A stretch of DNA of 44,922 nucleotides from Chloroflexota bacterium (lineage in GTDB: Bacteria; Chloroflexota; Anaerolineae; Promineifilales; Promineifilaceae). The notes beneath the pieces are model-generated. The model made no database searches, had not been told where the DNA came from, and saw nothing but the letters and a program-made list of their open reading frames with translations. Each line of letters opens with the position of its first letter. Position 1 is the stretch's first letter. The position numbers and the translations under genes were made by a program. The stretch covers positions 1-44,922 of the forward strand of contig JAAEOP010001081.1 in NCBI GenBank assembly GCA_024223125.1, written 5' to 3'. This document shows positions 32,580-40,200 of the stretch, piece by piece.

Positions 32580-33032
32580 ATGGGAAACATCAGAAAATGG
32601 TCATTATTGCGTAAAATTACAGTTTCATTACTCGTTTTTGTTATGATTGCATGTTGCTCGTTGATGGTTTGGCTTCAACTTGATCTGTTCGATCCTGATT
32701 TGTTAGCAACTAATGCAGATTTTATACTTCCAGAATCAGCTCGGAATACGCGAGGTCATTTCGTTGGGATTAGTAGTTTTTCGATGCACGGGAAGTTCGA
32801 TATGGATGCTACCGATTTTGACGACTTTGAGGAAAATGCAAACTGTATTACACCATTCCAACCAATCGATCCCCATAGCAGCGATTTAAAGAATTCTCCA
32901 TTTTGGTGGTGGACACCAAGTTCTAATAGCTTGATTTGCTCTGGTGGGGGTGATGGGTGTCGTAAATCCCTTACTGTAGATATTGCGGATCCTGAGACTT
33001 ATACTGTTTATGTGTATGCAGGATGCGGTTAA
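32580..33032 (+). CDS. Hypothetical membrane-anchored or secreted protein
   Basis: About 150 residues from the ATG at 32580 (GGAA upstream; a TTG 15 bases earlier is less likely). A basic start (NIRKWSLLRK) and one hydrophobic segment (about 10-33, containing MIACCS) point to a signal anchor or lipoprotein. The rest is acidic and Ser/Trp-rich with PFWWWTPSSNSLICSGG and four Cys in the C-terminal half, suggesting an extracytoplasmic disulfide protein. I do not recognise a family. The gene lies in AT-rich DNA between xdhD and VapBC and has no ACGGCCGT octamer, unlike most of the region. Confidence 0.55.
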   Translation: MGNIRKWSLLRKITVSLLVFVMIACCSLMVWLQLDLFDPDLLATNADFILPESARNTRGHFVGISSFSMHGKFDMDATDFDDFEENANCITPFQPIDPHSSDLKNSPFWWWTPSSNSLICSGGGDGCRKSLTVDIADPETYTVYVYAGCG

Positions 33033-33305
33033 TTAAATTTATGTCTAGGACTTTCGGTATTTTGACCAGATACCGTGTCAAAACTTCGCAGGCCTCTCCT
33101 GAATATTGAGAAGATACCAAAAATGTACAATAAGGATAGTGTAAGCACAAAGCCATACTAACAAATTGGATAGGCATGATGAATACGGCCGACGGTAACA
33201 AATTGACCTTGTGATAGAATGGAAAGGGAAATCGACACAAGTACGCAGCGGTTTGATTATTAAATATGATCGTATTGAGTCTTAGCTAACGGAAGGAGGC
33301 AAAAT

Positions 33306-33545
33306 ATGCTAACCGTGACAGTAGATGATGAATTGGTAAATAAAGCGCGTCAAGTTGGCAGGCATCAAAATGAAGTTGACGCAGTGATAGCTGCTTTACA
33401 AGAATATATCGCTCGTCGAGATAGTAAATTATTGCCAGCCTCCTCTTTACAGGATTGGGTTGATGATCTCTATGGATCGAAAAAACCCGAAAATGTAGTT
33501 GAAACACTTATCGCTGAGAGACGCGAAGAGGCTTATAAAGCATGA
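33306..33545 (+). CDS. vapB: VapB-type antitoxin
   Basis: 79 residues starting TVTVDDELVNKARQVG, then a helix AVIAALQEYIARRD. This ribbon-helix-helix-like layout is that of VapB antitoxins (DxxL, then ALxEYIxRR). The C-terminal part (about 45-79, DWVDDLYGSKK) should wrap the toxin. A strong GGAAGGAGG precedes the ATG. It overlaps VapC by 4 bases, which fixes the pair. The preceding 273 bases (33033-33305) hold no gene I can support. Confidence 0.82.
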   Translation: MLTVTVDDELVNKARQVGRHQNEVDAVIAALQEYIARRDSKLLPASSLQDWVDDLYGSKKPENVVETLIAERREEAYKA

Positions 33546-33919
33546 TTGCTTTAGATGCATCTGCACTTCTAGCTTACTTATTTAAGGAAGTTGGACATAC
33601 ACAAATTGACGAGTACATTGATGAGTGTTGCCTTTCAACCGTGAATTTGAGTGAAGTTATCGGTCGTTTTGCTCGTGACGGCCATGATTCCCAGAAAGTT
33701 TTGAAACGCATTCTGTCTACAAATATTGAAGTCGTCTCGTTTACGGCCGCTCAAGCCGCATTAGCCGCATCACTTTTACCTCCTACTAAACCATTCGGGC
33801 TTTCTTTAGCAGACCGGGCTTGTTTATCATTGGCTCTAGACAGAGATATTCCAGTTGTAACGGCCGATCAAGTCTGGCATCAAACAAACTTCGGTCTCCA
33901 AATCATTGTCATACGCTAA
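33542..33919 (+). CDS. vapC: VapC toxin, PIN-domain ribonuclease
   Basis: 125 residues. The four acidic PIN-domain residues that bind Mg2+ are Asp5 (ALDASALLAYL), Glu38 (NLSEV), Asp91 (SLADRACLSLA) and Asp109 (VVTADQ). VapC toxins cleave initiator tRNA or rRNA loops. The toxin is intact, so the system may be active. Its stop is only 3 bases before the start of the XdhC-type maturation factor, so TA and metabolic gene are probably on one transcript. Confidence 0.9.
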   Translation: MIALDASALLAYLFKEVGHTQIDEYIDECCLSTVNLSEVIGRFARDGHDSQKVLKRILSTNIEVVSFTAAQAALAASLLPPTKPFGLSLADRACLSLALDRDIPVVTADQVWHQTNFGLQIIVIR

Positions 33920-33922
33920 ATT

Positions 33923-34729
33923 ATGGATGCAAATCATACGATCTTACAAGATTTATTAGCCGCACAGGATTCGGGTGAAAGCGTTGTTTTAGCAACAGTG
34001 GTGAAGGCGCGAGGGTCTGTGCCCCGTCATGCGGGGAGTAAGATGTTGGTGTATGGTGACGGCCGTACCACAGGAACCATCGGCGGCGGTGAAATGGAGG
34101 CGCGGGTAGTTGAAGAAGCTCAAGCTGCTTTAGCTGAGGGCAAGCCGCGTACCATTCCTTATACATTGGTAGATCCCAAAGCGGGCGATCCCGGCATCTG
34201 CGGCGGCGAAATGGAGATTTATGTGGAACCTTATTTACCTCCACCTACCGTTTTTGTCATTGGCTGTGGACATGTGGGGCAGGCAGTTGCCGATCTGGCG
34301 CATTGGCTGGGATACCGTGTCGTCGTTACCGATGACCGGGTAGAATTAGCCACACCAGAGATTATTCCCCAGGCAGATATTTATTTGCCGGGCGATTTTG
34401 AGGATGGGCTGGCAAAATTCAAGATCACGTCAAACACCTTCATTTGCGTCGTCACGCGCAATGTGGCCTTAGACAGACAAATTCTACCCCAACTGCTTGC
34501 ATCTCCGTCCCCGTTCATTGGCGTGATGGGCAGTAAACGACGCTGGGAACATACCTGCAAGCTGCTGCGGGAAGATGGCTTAAGTGAAACCGATTTAGCC
34601 CGCTTCCATTCACCATTGGGCCTGGAACTAAATGCCGAAACGCCCCAAGAAATTGCCATCAGTGTGCTGGCAGAAGCGATGATGTTGAGACGAGGGGGGG
34701 ACGGCCGTCGGATGTCCGGTAGCCGGTAG
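33923..34729 (+). CDS. xdhC: XdhC/CoxI-family molybdo-hydroxylase maturation factor
   Basis: 268 residues. The N-terminal XdhC/CoxI domain has VVLATVVKARGSVPRHAGSKMLV (substrate/cofactor loop RGSxPRxxG) and TIGGGEMEARVV. The C-terminal Rossmann-type domain begins VFVIGCGHVGQAVADLAHWLGY and contains GVMGSKRRWE and SPLGLELNAETPQEIAISVLAE. XdhC proteins bind the molybdenum cofactor, help its sulfuration and insert it into xanthine dehydrogenases, so it should serve one or more of the three hydroxylases upstream. It has no visible ribosome-binding site and starts 3 bases after vapC, suggesting coupling to that gene. Confidence 0.92.
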   Translation: MDANHTILQDLLAAQDSGESVVLATVVKARGSVPRHAGSKMLVYGDGRTTGTIGGGEMEARVVEEAQAALAEGKPRTIPYTLVDPKAGDPGICGGEMEIYVEPYLPPPTVFVIGCGHVGQAVADLAHWLGYRVVVTDDRVELATPEIIPQADIYLPGDFEDGLAKFKITSNTFICVVTRNVALDRQILPQLLASPSPFIGVMGSKRRWEHTCKLLREDGLSETDLARFHSPLGLELNAETPQEIAISVLAEAMMLRRGGDGRRMSGSR

Positions 34730-34752
34730 TCAGTATTCAGTTCGGTTCAGTT

Positions 34753-34791
34753 ACTTGCAAACTTGCAACTTGCAACTTGCAACTTGCAAAC
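34753..34791. repeat. Tandem ACTTGCA heptamer array
   Basis: Five near-perfect copies of ACTTGCA (some with an extra A) fill the 78-base gap between xdhC and the LLM gene, next to CAGTTCGGTTCAGTT. The reverse-complement unit (TGCAAGT) also occurs in the insertion at 10519-10533. Confidence 0.8.
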
Positions 34792-34807
34792 TCATTAGGA
34801 GAAAATC

Positions 34808-35815
34808 ATGTCCAAAGATAGAGTTGCTTTATATTTACAAGATGCCCATTCGCTGCAAGAAGGGATTGAATTAGCCAAATATGCGGAGGCCAATGGGTTT
34901 GAGGCAGTGTGGCAGGCCGAAAGCCGGTTGGTGCGGGATTGCATTGTGCCTATGGCCGCTTTTGCCAGCCACACGACAACGTTGAAAGTAGCCAGCGGCG
35001 TCACCAATAATTGGACGCGCAATATTGGTTTATTGGCGGCCACCTTTTTAACGTTGGATGATTTGGCCGAGGATCGCATTATATGCGGCATTGGGGCCTG
35101 GTGGGATCCGTTAGCCAGCAAAGTAGGCATTAAACGGCGCAAACCATTGTCGGCGATGCGGGAAACGGTAGAAGTGCTGCGCCGTTTGCTGGCGATGGAA
35201 AATGTGACCTTTGAGGGTGAGTTTCATCATGTGGATGGCATTCAGTTGGATGTGGTTCACGGCCGTAAAACCCCCCGCAACGTCCCCATCTACATCGGCG
35301 CCACCGGCATGAAAATGATGGAATTGACCGGAGAAATCGCTGATGGAGCCTGTCTCAACTATCTGGTCAACCCCAAATACAATTTGCGAGCCATGGATGC
35401 GCTAGAACGAGGCGCTAAGAAAGCGGGCAAAACGATTGACGACATTGATCGGCCGCAGTTAATGATTTGCTCGGTAGATAATGATCGTCAAAAGGCATTG
35501 GATGGGGCACGGAAGATGATTACCCAATATTTAGGCCAGCAACCCCATCTGATGAAAGCCAGCGGCGTTAGCCAGGATTTGCTAGATGAGATTCACCAGG
35601 TACTCACCTGGCCGGCGACCGATGAGCAGATTGAAGCCGCTATGCACATTGTGCCAGATGATGTGGTGCAAATGTGTACGGCCGCCGGTTCTCCCGAAGA
35701 AGTCAAAGCCAAAGTGCGTGAATATGTAGACAATGGCTGCACCTGCCCTATTCTCTATCCGCTGGGTGACGCCAAGTTAATGATTGATATTTTTGCCAAT
35801 GGGTACAGCAGCTAA
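34808..35815 (+). CDS. LLM-class flavin/F420-dependent oxidoreductase
   Basis: 335 residues of the luciferase-like monooxygenase superfamily (TIM barrel), nearest in style to methylene-tetrahydromethanopterin reductase-like (Mer) proteins. Visible blocks are [70 protein letters not shown] and [19 protein letters not shown]. It is preceded by AGGAG. The cofactor (F420 or FMN) and substrate cannot be told apart from this sequence. As the last gene of the plus-strand run it may perform a redox step of the purine pathway or be an independent gene. Confidence 0.88.
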   Translation: MSKDRVALYLQDAHSLQEGIELAKYAEANGFEAVWQAESRLVRDCIVPMAAFASHTTTLKVASGVTNNWTRNIGLLAATFLTLDDLAEDRIICGIGAWWDPLASKVGIKRRKPLSAMRETVEVLRRLLAMENVTFEGEFHHVDGIQLDVVHGRKTPRNVPIYIGATGMKMMELTGEIADGACLNYLVNPKYNLRAMDALERGAKKAGKTIDDIDRPQLMICSVDNDRQKALDGARKMITQYLGQQPHLMKASGVSQDLLDEIHQVLTWPATDEQIEAAMHIVPDDVVQMCTAAGSPEEVKAKVREYVDNGCTCPILYPLGDAKLMIDIFANGYSS

Positions 35816-35899
35816 TGGGTAAAACGTCTGCCGATGAAAAAGTCTTAACCCCGGCAAGTAAAACGAAAGCAGTGCGGCCGTTAGAAGGAATTGTTCTGA

Positions 35900-35938
35900 G
35901 ATTGGGAGATTGGAGCCTAAGTCTCTCAATCTCTAATC
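35900..35938. repeat. GAGATTGG-family repeat between convergent genes
   Basis: AGATTGGGAGATTGGAG and TCTCTCAATCTCTAATCC can pair through about 11 bp. The right arm includes the stop codon and last codons (IRD) of the flippase gene on the minus strand. It belongs to the family at 9185, 11486 and 12747. Confidence 0.65.
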
Positions 35939-37179
35939 CTTATCGGCCGCAGCAGCATTAAACCGGCCGCGTTACCGGCTAACCCAGCTATAACCATCAT
36001 CAGGGCGATAGTTTGTAGGGAATCTGCCAGAAATAAAAACCCTATAATTTGCAAAAAGGCGATGGTTGCTAAGATGAAGATGTACGGCCGTCGCTCGGCC
36101 GCCAGCGCATAATTGAGCCAGATATTAACTCCGGCAAATAACGTTGTTGCCAACCCTAACCAGGCCAACAAACGGCCGGGGTCTGCATATTGTCCCCGAA
36201 ATACCAAAGCCACAATTGGAGCAGGAAACAGAAAGTAAAGCACAGTCAACAGTAAACCGGGCAGGAGCGTGGCCGCTAATGCCAGCAGCAAATACGGCCG
36301 CGCGTCCAATCCCTGGGCATGACGCTGTGTCGCTTTGGGGAACAACACCATGCCAATAGCGATGGGGACAAATAAATTGAGTCGGGCCAGAATATTGGCC
36401 GGAGTGTATTGGGCGGCTACATCGGCCGCAAACAGACGATTCACTAAAATGGCGTCACTGTAAACCAGCACGGCAAATGAGAGCAGTCCCACCAATGTCA
36501 ACATTGAATAGCGCAGACTGACTTGTTGACCATTTTTAACTGGTAGGGCGCGGAAATACGACCGTAACAACCACACTCCCACCCCCAAAGCTACACTGCT
36601 GGCAATGGGTAACGCCAGCACCGCTCCCGCCAGATTTAGTCCCCCCAAAATCAGAAGCATGGTCAGGCCAAAACGCAAAACCTCTTGCAAAACAGTGACG
36701 CCGCCCAAACCCCAAAAGTTTTGGCTGCCTTGCAACGTCCCATCCGTTACCGGGCGAGTGAATAGCAGCAACAAGGCCAATGCGGCCGCCAACAAAGCGC
36801 CTGTTGAATTGACGTTGATGAGACGGCCGATAAAAGGAGAAAGGAGGGCAAAGATGACGGCCGTCACCCCTCCCCACAGCCACGCCCACCGCCACCGGTC
36901 ACGCAAAAACGCGCCGATTTGGAGCCTGGATTCTGGCACGATAGCCAGTTCGGCCGTGTAATAAGCCACCACATTACGAATAACCCAGGTGATTTGCTCC
37001 CCAATTTTAAGCAAGTTCATGACGGCTAGAAAAGCGATTGCGGCCGCGTTATCCAATAGTAGCCCGGCCGCTACCAACACCAGGTAAGCAAAGCCGCCAG
37101 AGACAAGCGACGCCCCGGCCATGACAACGCCATCCAGCGCATCGCGGGAACGGATAAGAGTTTTCACGCGGGTAATCAC
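35926..37179 (-). CDS. Polysaccharide-flippase-like multi-spanning membrane protein
   Basis: About 417 residues from the GTG at 37179, which overlaps the kinase stop codon by 4 bases (GTGA); a longer frame would run deep into the kinase gene. About 12 hydrophobic helices with short loops are visible, with a GSQNFWGLGG and TDGTLQG region and an MVLFPKATQRHAQG loop. This matches the MATE/Wzx (polysaccharide biosynthesis, MVF-like) architecture. It may move a lipid-linked glycan or another lipid across the membrane. The substrate is unknown. Coupling to a sensor kinase suggests a shared cell-envelope role. Confidence 0.75.
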   Translation of the reverse strand: MITRVKTLIRSRDALDGVVMAGASLVSGGFAYLVLVAAGLLLDNAAAIAFLAVMNLLKIGEQITWVIRNVVAYYTAELAIVPESRLQIGAFLRDRWRWAWLWGGVTAVIFALLSPFIGRLINVNSTGALLAAALALLLLFTRPVTDGTLQGSQNFWGLGGVTVLQEVLRFGLTMLLILGGLNLAGAVLALPIASSVALGVGVWLLRSYFRALPVKNGQQVSLRYSMLTLVGLLSFAVLVYSDAILVNRLFAADVAAQYTPANILARLNLFVPIAIGMVLFPKATQRHAQGLDARPYLLLALAATLLPGLLLTVLYFLFPAPIVALVFRGQYADPGRLLAWLGLATTLFAGVNIWLNYALAAERRPYIFILATIAFLQIIGFLFLADSLQTIALMMVIAGLAGNAAGLMLLRPIRIRD

Positions 37180-38705
37180 GATCTGCTCAAAGACGCAGCG
37201 GGCAATCGAATTTGAGCCTTGCAACCCTTGTTTTCATTCTCAATAGTCACATGCCCATCATGATTGATAATAATTGCTTTAACAATAGCCAGCCCCAGCC
37301 CATTACCCGCGTAATTGGCGGTGTTTACTCCACGATGAAAACGTCCGAATAATTTTGGCAAATCTTCTGGCGGGATACCGATGCCGCTATCACGCACAGT
37401 GACAACGGCCGTTTCCCCCTCAACTTCCAATGCAAGCCAAACATTACCTGGCGATGATGTAAATTTCAAACTGTTTTCTAGCAAATTACCTATCGCCTGT
37501 TGTAATCGTCCGTCGTCACCATGTACAAAAATGGCCGTTTCCGGTAAATCCAGCCCGAATTCTAATCCAGCCTGCTCAGCTTGGGAGGCGACCGGTTCAG
37601 CTACTATTTGTAACAGTTGGTTCAGATTGAGTAACGGCCGTTTCCCCACCATCGGTTCCGCCTCCAACCGCGATAAATCGAGCAAGCTATCGGCCAAAGA
37701 TTGCAAGCGCGCCGCCTGACTTTCGGCGCGTTGCGCTCGCTGTTGTTGTGTTGGATCAGCGTTATCGGCAAGAAGCTGCAAGTCGGTTTGTAATGCTGTC
37801 AGCGGCGTATTCAGTTCGTGGGCGGCGTCGGCGGCAAATTGGCGTAAGGCAGTCACAGTATTTTCTACCTGCTCCGCCATCTGGTTAAACGATTGCCCCA
37901 GGGCTCCCAGTTCGTTTTTTTGACGAACGTCGGTACGGGCAGTTAAGTCGCCGTCTGCCATTTGCTCCGTAACGGCCGTCAGCGTCAACAATGGCTGTGT
38001 CAGACGACGACTAATCAGCCAGCCAACCAGAGCCGCCAGCAAAATGGCAATCGCGCCGGCAACCGCCCATTTCTGAGCCACGTCGCGCAAAATGACATTG
38101 CCATAAGCCGGGCCTTCAGACAACCGCACTAGCCCAATCTCATTGCCGAATTCGTCAATGATTGACATTTTTACAGCCAGAGTGGAGCGTTCGCCAACGG
38201 CCGTTTGTGTTTCCCCAAGCGTAAATCCATACAACGATCCTTGCGCCGATAGCTGACTGGTGCGCGTTACCACGCGCTGGCTGGATATGGCGCCGTCTTC
38301 ATTTTCCCGTTCCTCTTCGATTACTGTTGTCACCTCATCTACCATTACCCTGTCTTGATTGGGATTCACGGAAATTGCGGGCATGAAGCTGTCCAACTCG
38401 TCAGAATCAACCAGCACAGTTTGCCCATCTTTATCCAGCGCCTCGATTCGTGTTTGTGTCAGAAAGGAGAACTGGGCGATTTGGGTTTGTAATAACGGCC
38501 GTTCACCGTCCATCAACAGCGGTGCAATTTCATCGGCAATAGCAATGGCGTTTCCTTTCAGATACGCCAACTCTTGTTCGCGATAGAATGCACGCAACGC
38601 GCTAAGCAATGCAATGCCCAAAGCCAATACCGCCAGCAAGGCAATAGCGGCGTAGCTCAAAGGCAACTGCCAACGTAATGATCGAAATCGGGAAAGAGAA
38701 GTCAT
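37176..38705 (-). CDS. Membrane sensor histidine kinase
   Basis: 509 residues: helix 1 (about 17-39), an extracytoplasmic sensor region (40-212), helix 2 (about 214-232), a HAMP domain (about 232-285, RRLTQPLLTLTAVTEQMADGDL), a HisKA domain with His296 in AADAAHELNTPLTAL, and HATPase_c with GNLLENSLKF (N box), DSGIGIPPEDL (G1), FGRFHRG (F box) and GNGLGLAIVKAI (G2). All catalytic motifs are intact. The likely partner is the OmpR-type regulator at 44000-44698, although about 5 kb of other genes lies between them. An AAGG site precedes the ATG. A strong hairpin (38719-38760) separates it from the preceding gene. Confidence 0.93.
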   Translation of the reverse strand: MTSLSRFRSLRWQLPLSYAAIALLAVLALGIALLSALRAFYREQELAYLKGNAIAIADEIAPLLMDGERPLLQTQIAQFSFLTQTRIEALDKDGQTVLVDSDELDSFMPAISVNPNQDRVMVDEVTTVIEEERENEDGAISSQRVVTRTSQLSAQGSLYGFTLGETQTAVGERSTLAVKMSIIDEFGNEIGLVRLSEGPAYGNVILRDVAQKWAVAGAIAILLAALVGWLISRRLTQPLLTLTAVTEQMADGDLTARTDVRQKNELGALGQSFNQMAEQVENTVTALRQFAADAAHELNTPLTALQTDLQLLADNADPTQQQRAQRAESQAARLQSLADSLLDLSRLEAEPMVGKRPLLNLNQLLQIVAEPVASQAEQAGLEFGLDLPETAIFVHGDDGRLQQAIGNLLENSLKFTSSPGNVWLALEVEGETAVVTVRDSGIGIPPEDLPKLFGRFHRGVNTANYAGNGLGLAIVKAIIINHDGHVTIENENKGCKAQIRLPAASLSRS

Positions 38706-38718
38706 GGCCTTATTGTAG

Positions 38719-38760
38719 TGCAGACGCTTCGAGTTTTCATCCTCACTCGAAGCGTCTGCA
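38719..38760. terminator. Strong 16-bp hairpin upstream of the kinase gene
   Basis: TGCAGACGCTTCGAGT (38719-38734) and ACTCGAAGCGTCTGCA (38745-38760) are perfect inverted repeats around a 10-base loop. On the minus strand it follows the stop of the preceding small gene by a few bases and precedes the kinase start, a terminator or attenuator position. The T-run lies on the plus-strand side only. Confidence 0.6.
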
Positions 38761-38762
38761 TT

Positions 38763-39365
38763 TTATTCAAACGCGCCGCCGGCCAAGGGGCCAAAAACCA
38801 CAATATCGGCCACAATGCGGCCGCCGCGACGCTCGCCCCACACCTGAACTTCCATTTGTGTTTCAATTTGGCTGGAATCGGCAACGGGGCGGATTTCTTG
38901 CATGATGGTCACTTCACCGCTTTGATCCGGCATCTGTCCGGCAACATCGGTCACTTCCCGATATAGAAGCGTGTCGCGGGTTATCACAATCTCTAATTCA
39001 GGCCCGTTTGTGCTGGGCACAACGGCCGTCGTTTCCTGGCCTGTGCCTGGATCAACCTCTACATCCACAGACAGTTCCAGATCGCCTGTGCCAACCGTCA
39101 AGGTGTCATCTTGACGATCCAGCACAATGCCAAAGGCGGCGGCTTCTTCATCGGGCAGTTCGGCGGCGGGCAAGATGGTTGTTTGCACACTGACAGCCGC
39201 GCCATCATTGCCGATCTGAACGGATTGCATCACACGGCCGCCGCCGCTGCCGCCAACGGCCGTTTCCGTTTCTGGTTCTGCCAATAATTGCACGGCCGCG
39301 TACGCGCCGCCCGCTAACAAAAATAGAGTAACAACAATCGTTCCAATCATAATTATGCGTTTCAT
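38763..39365 (-). CDS. Membrane-anchored extracytoplasmic protein, paralogue 1 (unknown family)
   Basis: 200 residues: a signal anchor (about 4-30, MIGTIVVTLFLLAGGAYAAVQLL) and then an extracytoplasmic acidic domain. It shares order and motifs with the adjacent 39418-39984 product: VQTTILPAAELP, a TVGTG segment, TTAVV...GPELE, DTLLYREVTD, and a C-terminal VQVWGERRGGRIVADIVVF. I do not recognise the family. It has AGGAG before the ATG. Lying between an efflux operon and a sensor kinase, it may belong to an envelope-stress or export function, but that is only context. Confidence 0.7.
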   Translation of the reverse strand: MKRIIMIGTIVVTLFLLAGGAYAAVQLLAEPETETAVGGSGGGRVMQSVQIGNDGAAVSVQTTILPAAELPDEEAAAFGIVLDRQDDTLTVGTGDLELSVDVEVDPGTGQETTAVVPSTNGPELEIVITRDTLLYREVTDVAGQMPDQSGEVTIMQEIRPVADSSQIETQMEVQVWGERRGGRIVADIVVFGPLAGGAFE

Positions 39366-39378
39366 TTTTAACTCCTAA

Positions 39379-39411
39379 AGACCAGACAGGTTTTAAAAAC
39401 CTGTCTGGTCT
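39379..39411. terminator. 16-bp hairpin between the two paralogous genes
   Basis: AGACCAGACAGGTTTT and AAAACCTGTCTGGTCT are perfect inverted repeats around one base, with TAAAAG-type A/T-rich flanks. On the minus strand it follows the stop of the upstream paralogue and precedes the ribosome-binding site of the downstream one. Confidence 0.6.
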
Positions 39412-39417
39412 GGTCTT

Positions 39418-39984
39418 TTATTTTGGTTCTGAATAAACAATAATGTCAGCAATTATCCGATCACCGCTCTTGTTGCCCCAAACCTGGATGGTGGCGCCGT
39501 CAGGCATCTTCTCCGGTTGATCGACAAGAATAATTTCCTGACGAAAAGTTTGCTCTTTTGATTCTGCGGCGGTTAAACTGAAATCGGTCACGTCACGATA
39601 AAACAGGGTGTCGTGATTTGTCACGGCTTCAATCTCTGGGCCACTGTGGTCAACGGCCGTTGATGTTTCTCCATTCACCGTGCTGACATTGACAGAGATG
39701 GAGCCAGTGCCGACAAAGTAACTATTATCAACTTGCCGCACCAGTACGCCGCCCGCTTCAGACGGCCGTTTAGGCAACGCTTCCGCCGGTAAAATCACCG
39801 TTTTTACCGTTACTGGATTGCCGGTTCCATCATCCATCACATCCTCAAACACCATCGAACCGGCAGGTAAATCATCTTCTGGTTCATCTTGCGCGGCGGT
39901 GAGATTAACGGCCGTGTACGCCCCTGCCGCCAATACCATGACCAATACAATAATTCCTGCAATAGCTAAAATTTTTCTGTTCAT
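39418..39984 (-). CDS. Membrane-anchored extracytoplasmic protein, paralogue 2 (unknown family)
   Basis: 188 residues with an N-terminal hydrophobic anchor (about 5-30, IAGIIVLVMVLAAGAY) and an acidic extracytoplasmic part. Motifs shared with the neighbouring 38763-39365 product are VKTVILPAEALP, VGTGSISVNV, TSTAV...GPEIE, DTLFYRDVTD and IQVWGNKSGDRIIADIIVY. The pair clearly arose by tandem duplication and then diverged strongly. GGAGAA lies before the ATG. Function unknown. Confidence 0.7.
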   Translation of the reverse strand: MNRKILAIAGIIVLVMVLAAGAYTAVNLTAAQDEPEDDLPAGSMVFEDVMDDGTGNPVTVKTVILPAEALPKRPSEAGGVLVRQVDNSYFVGTGSISVNVSTVNGETSTAVDHSGPEIEAVTNHDTLFYRDVTDFSLTAAESKEQTFRQEIILVDQPEKMPDGATIQVWGNKSGDRIIADIIVYSEPK

Positions 39985-40020
39985 TTTGTGTTCTCCTTTA
40001 TTACAGTTAACTTCTAACTC

Positions 40021-40115
40021 GTAACCATTCAGGTGCCCGGCGCTTCATTACCAAGTCTACTGGAGTAGCACACTCGTTTATAAGTGCCGGGCACCTTGGG
40101 AGGGTGAATGGTTAC
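40021..40115. repeat. 95-bp compound palindromic element, solitary copy
   Basis: The ends GTAACCATTC and GAATGGTTAC are perfect 10-bp terminal inverted repeats. Inside lie GGTGCCCGGCGCTT / AAGTGCCGGGCACC arms and a central CTACTGGAGTAG hairpin. Three further copies lie at 43515-43847. No coding capacity and no clear target-site duplication. It is downstream of the MacB-like gene. Confidence 0.85.
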
Positions 40116-40121
40116 TCTAAT

Positions 40122-40179
40122 TCTCATACCTGCGAAGGCGGCGATCCACCAGATAGATACCTGCCTTCACAGGTATGAC
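40122..40179. repeat. Paired ATACCTGC-type palindromes
   Basis: TCATACCTGCGAAGGCGG and ATACCTGCCTTCACAGGTATGAC are arranged back to back with a short spacer, as at 19525-19582 and 44726-44783. It lies just after the 95-bp element and before the MacB-like stop. Confidence 0.6.
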
Positions 40180-40200
40180 AAGATAATAAAAACCTGCCTA

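Noticed and set aside
34753..34791. Iteron-like origin or partition site in the ACTTGCA array
   Set aside because: The array lies in a small intergenic gap in a metabolic operon with no replication gene, and related units occur within coding sequence, so it is more likely a simple dispersed repeat.
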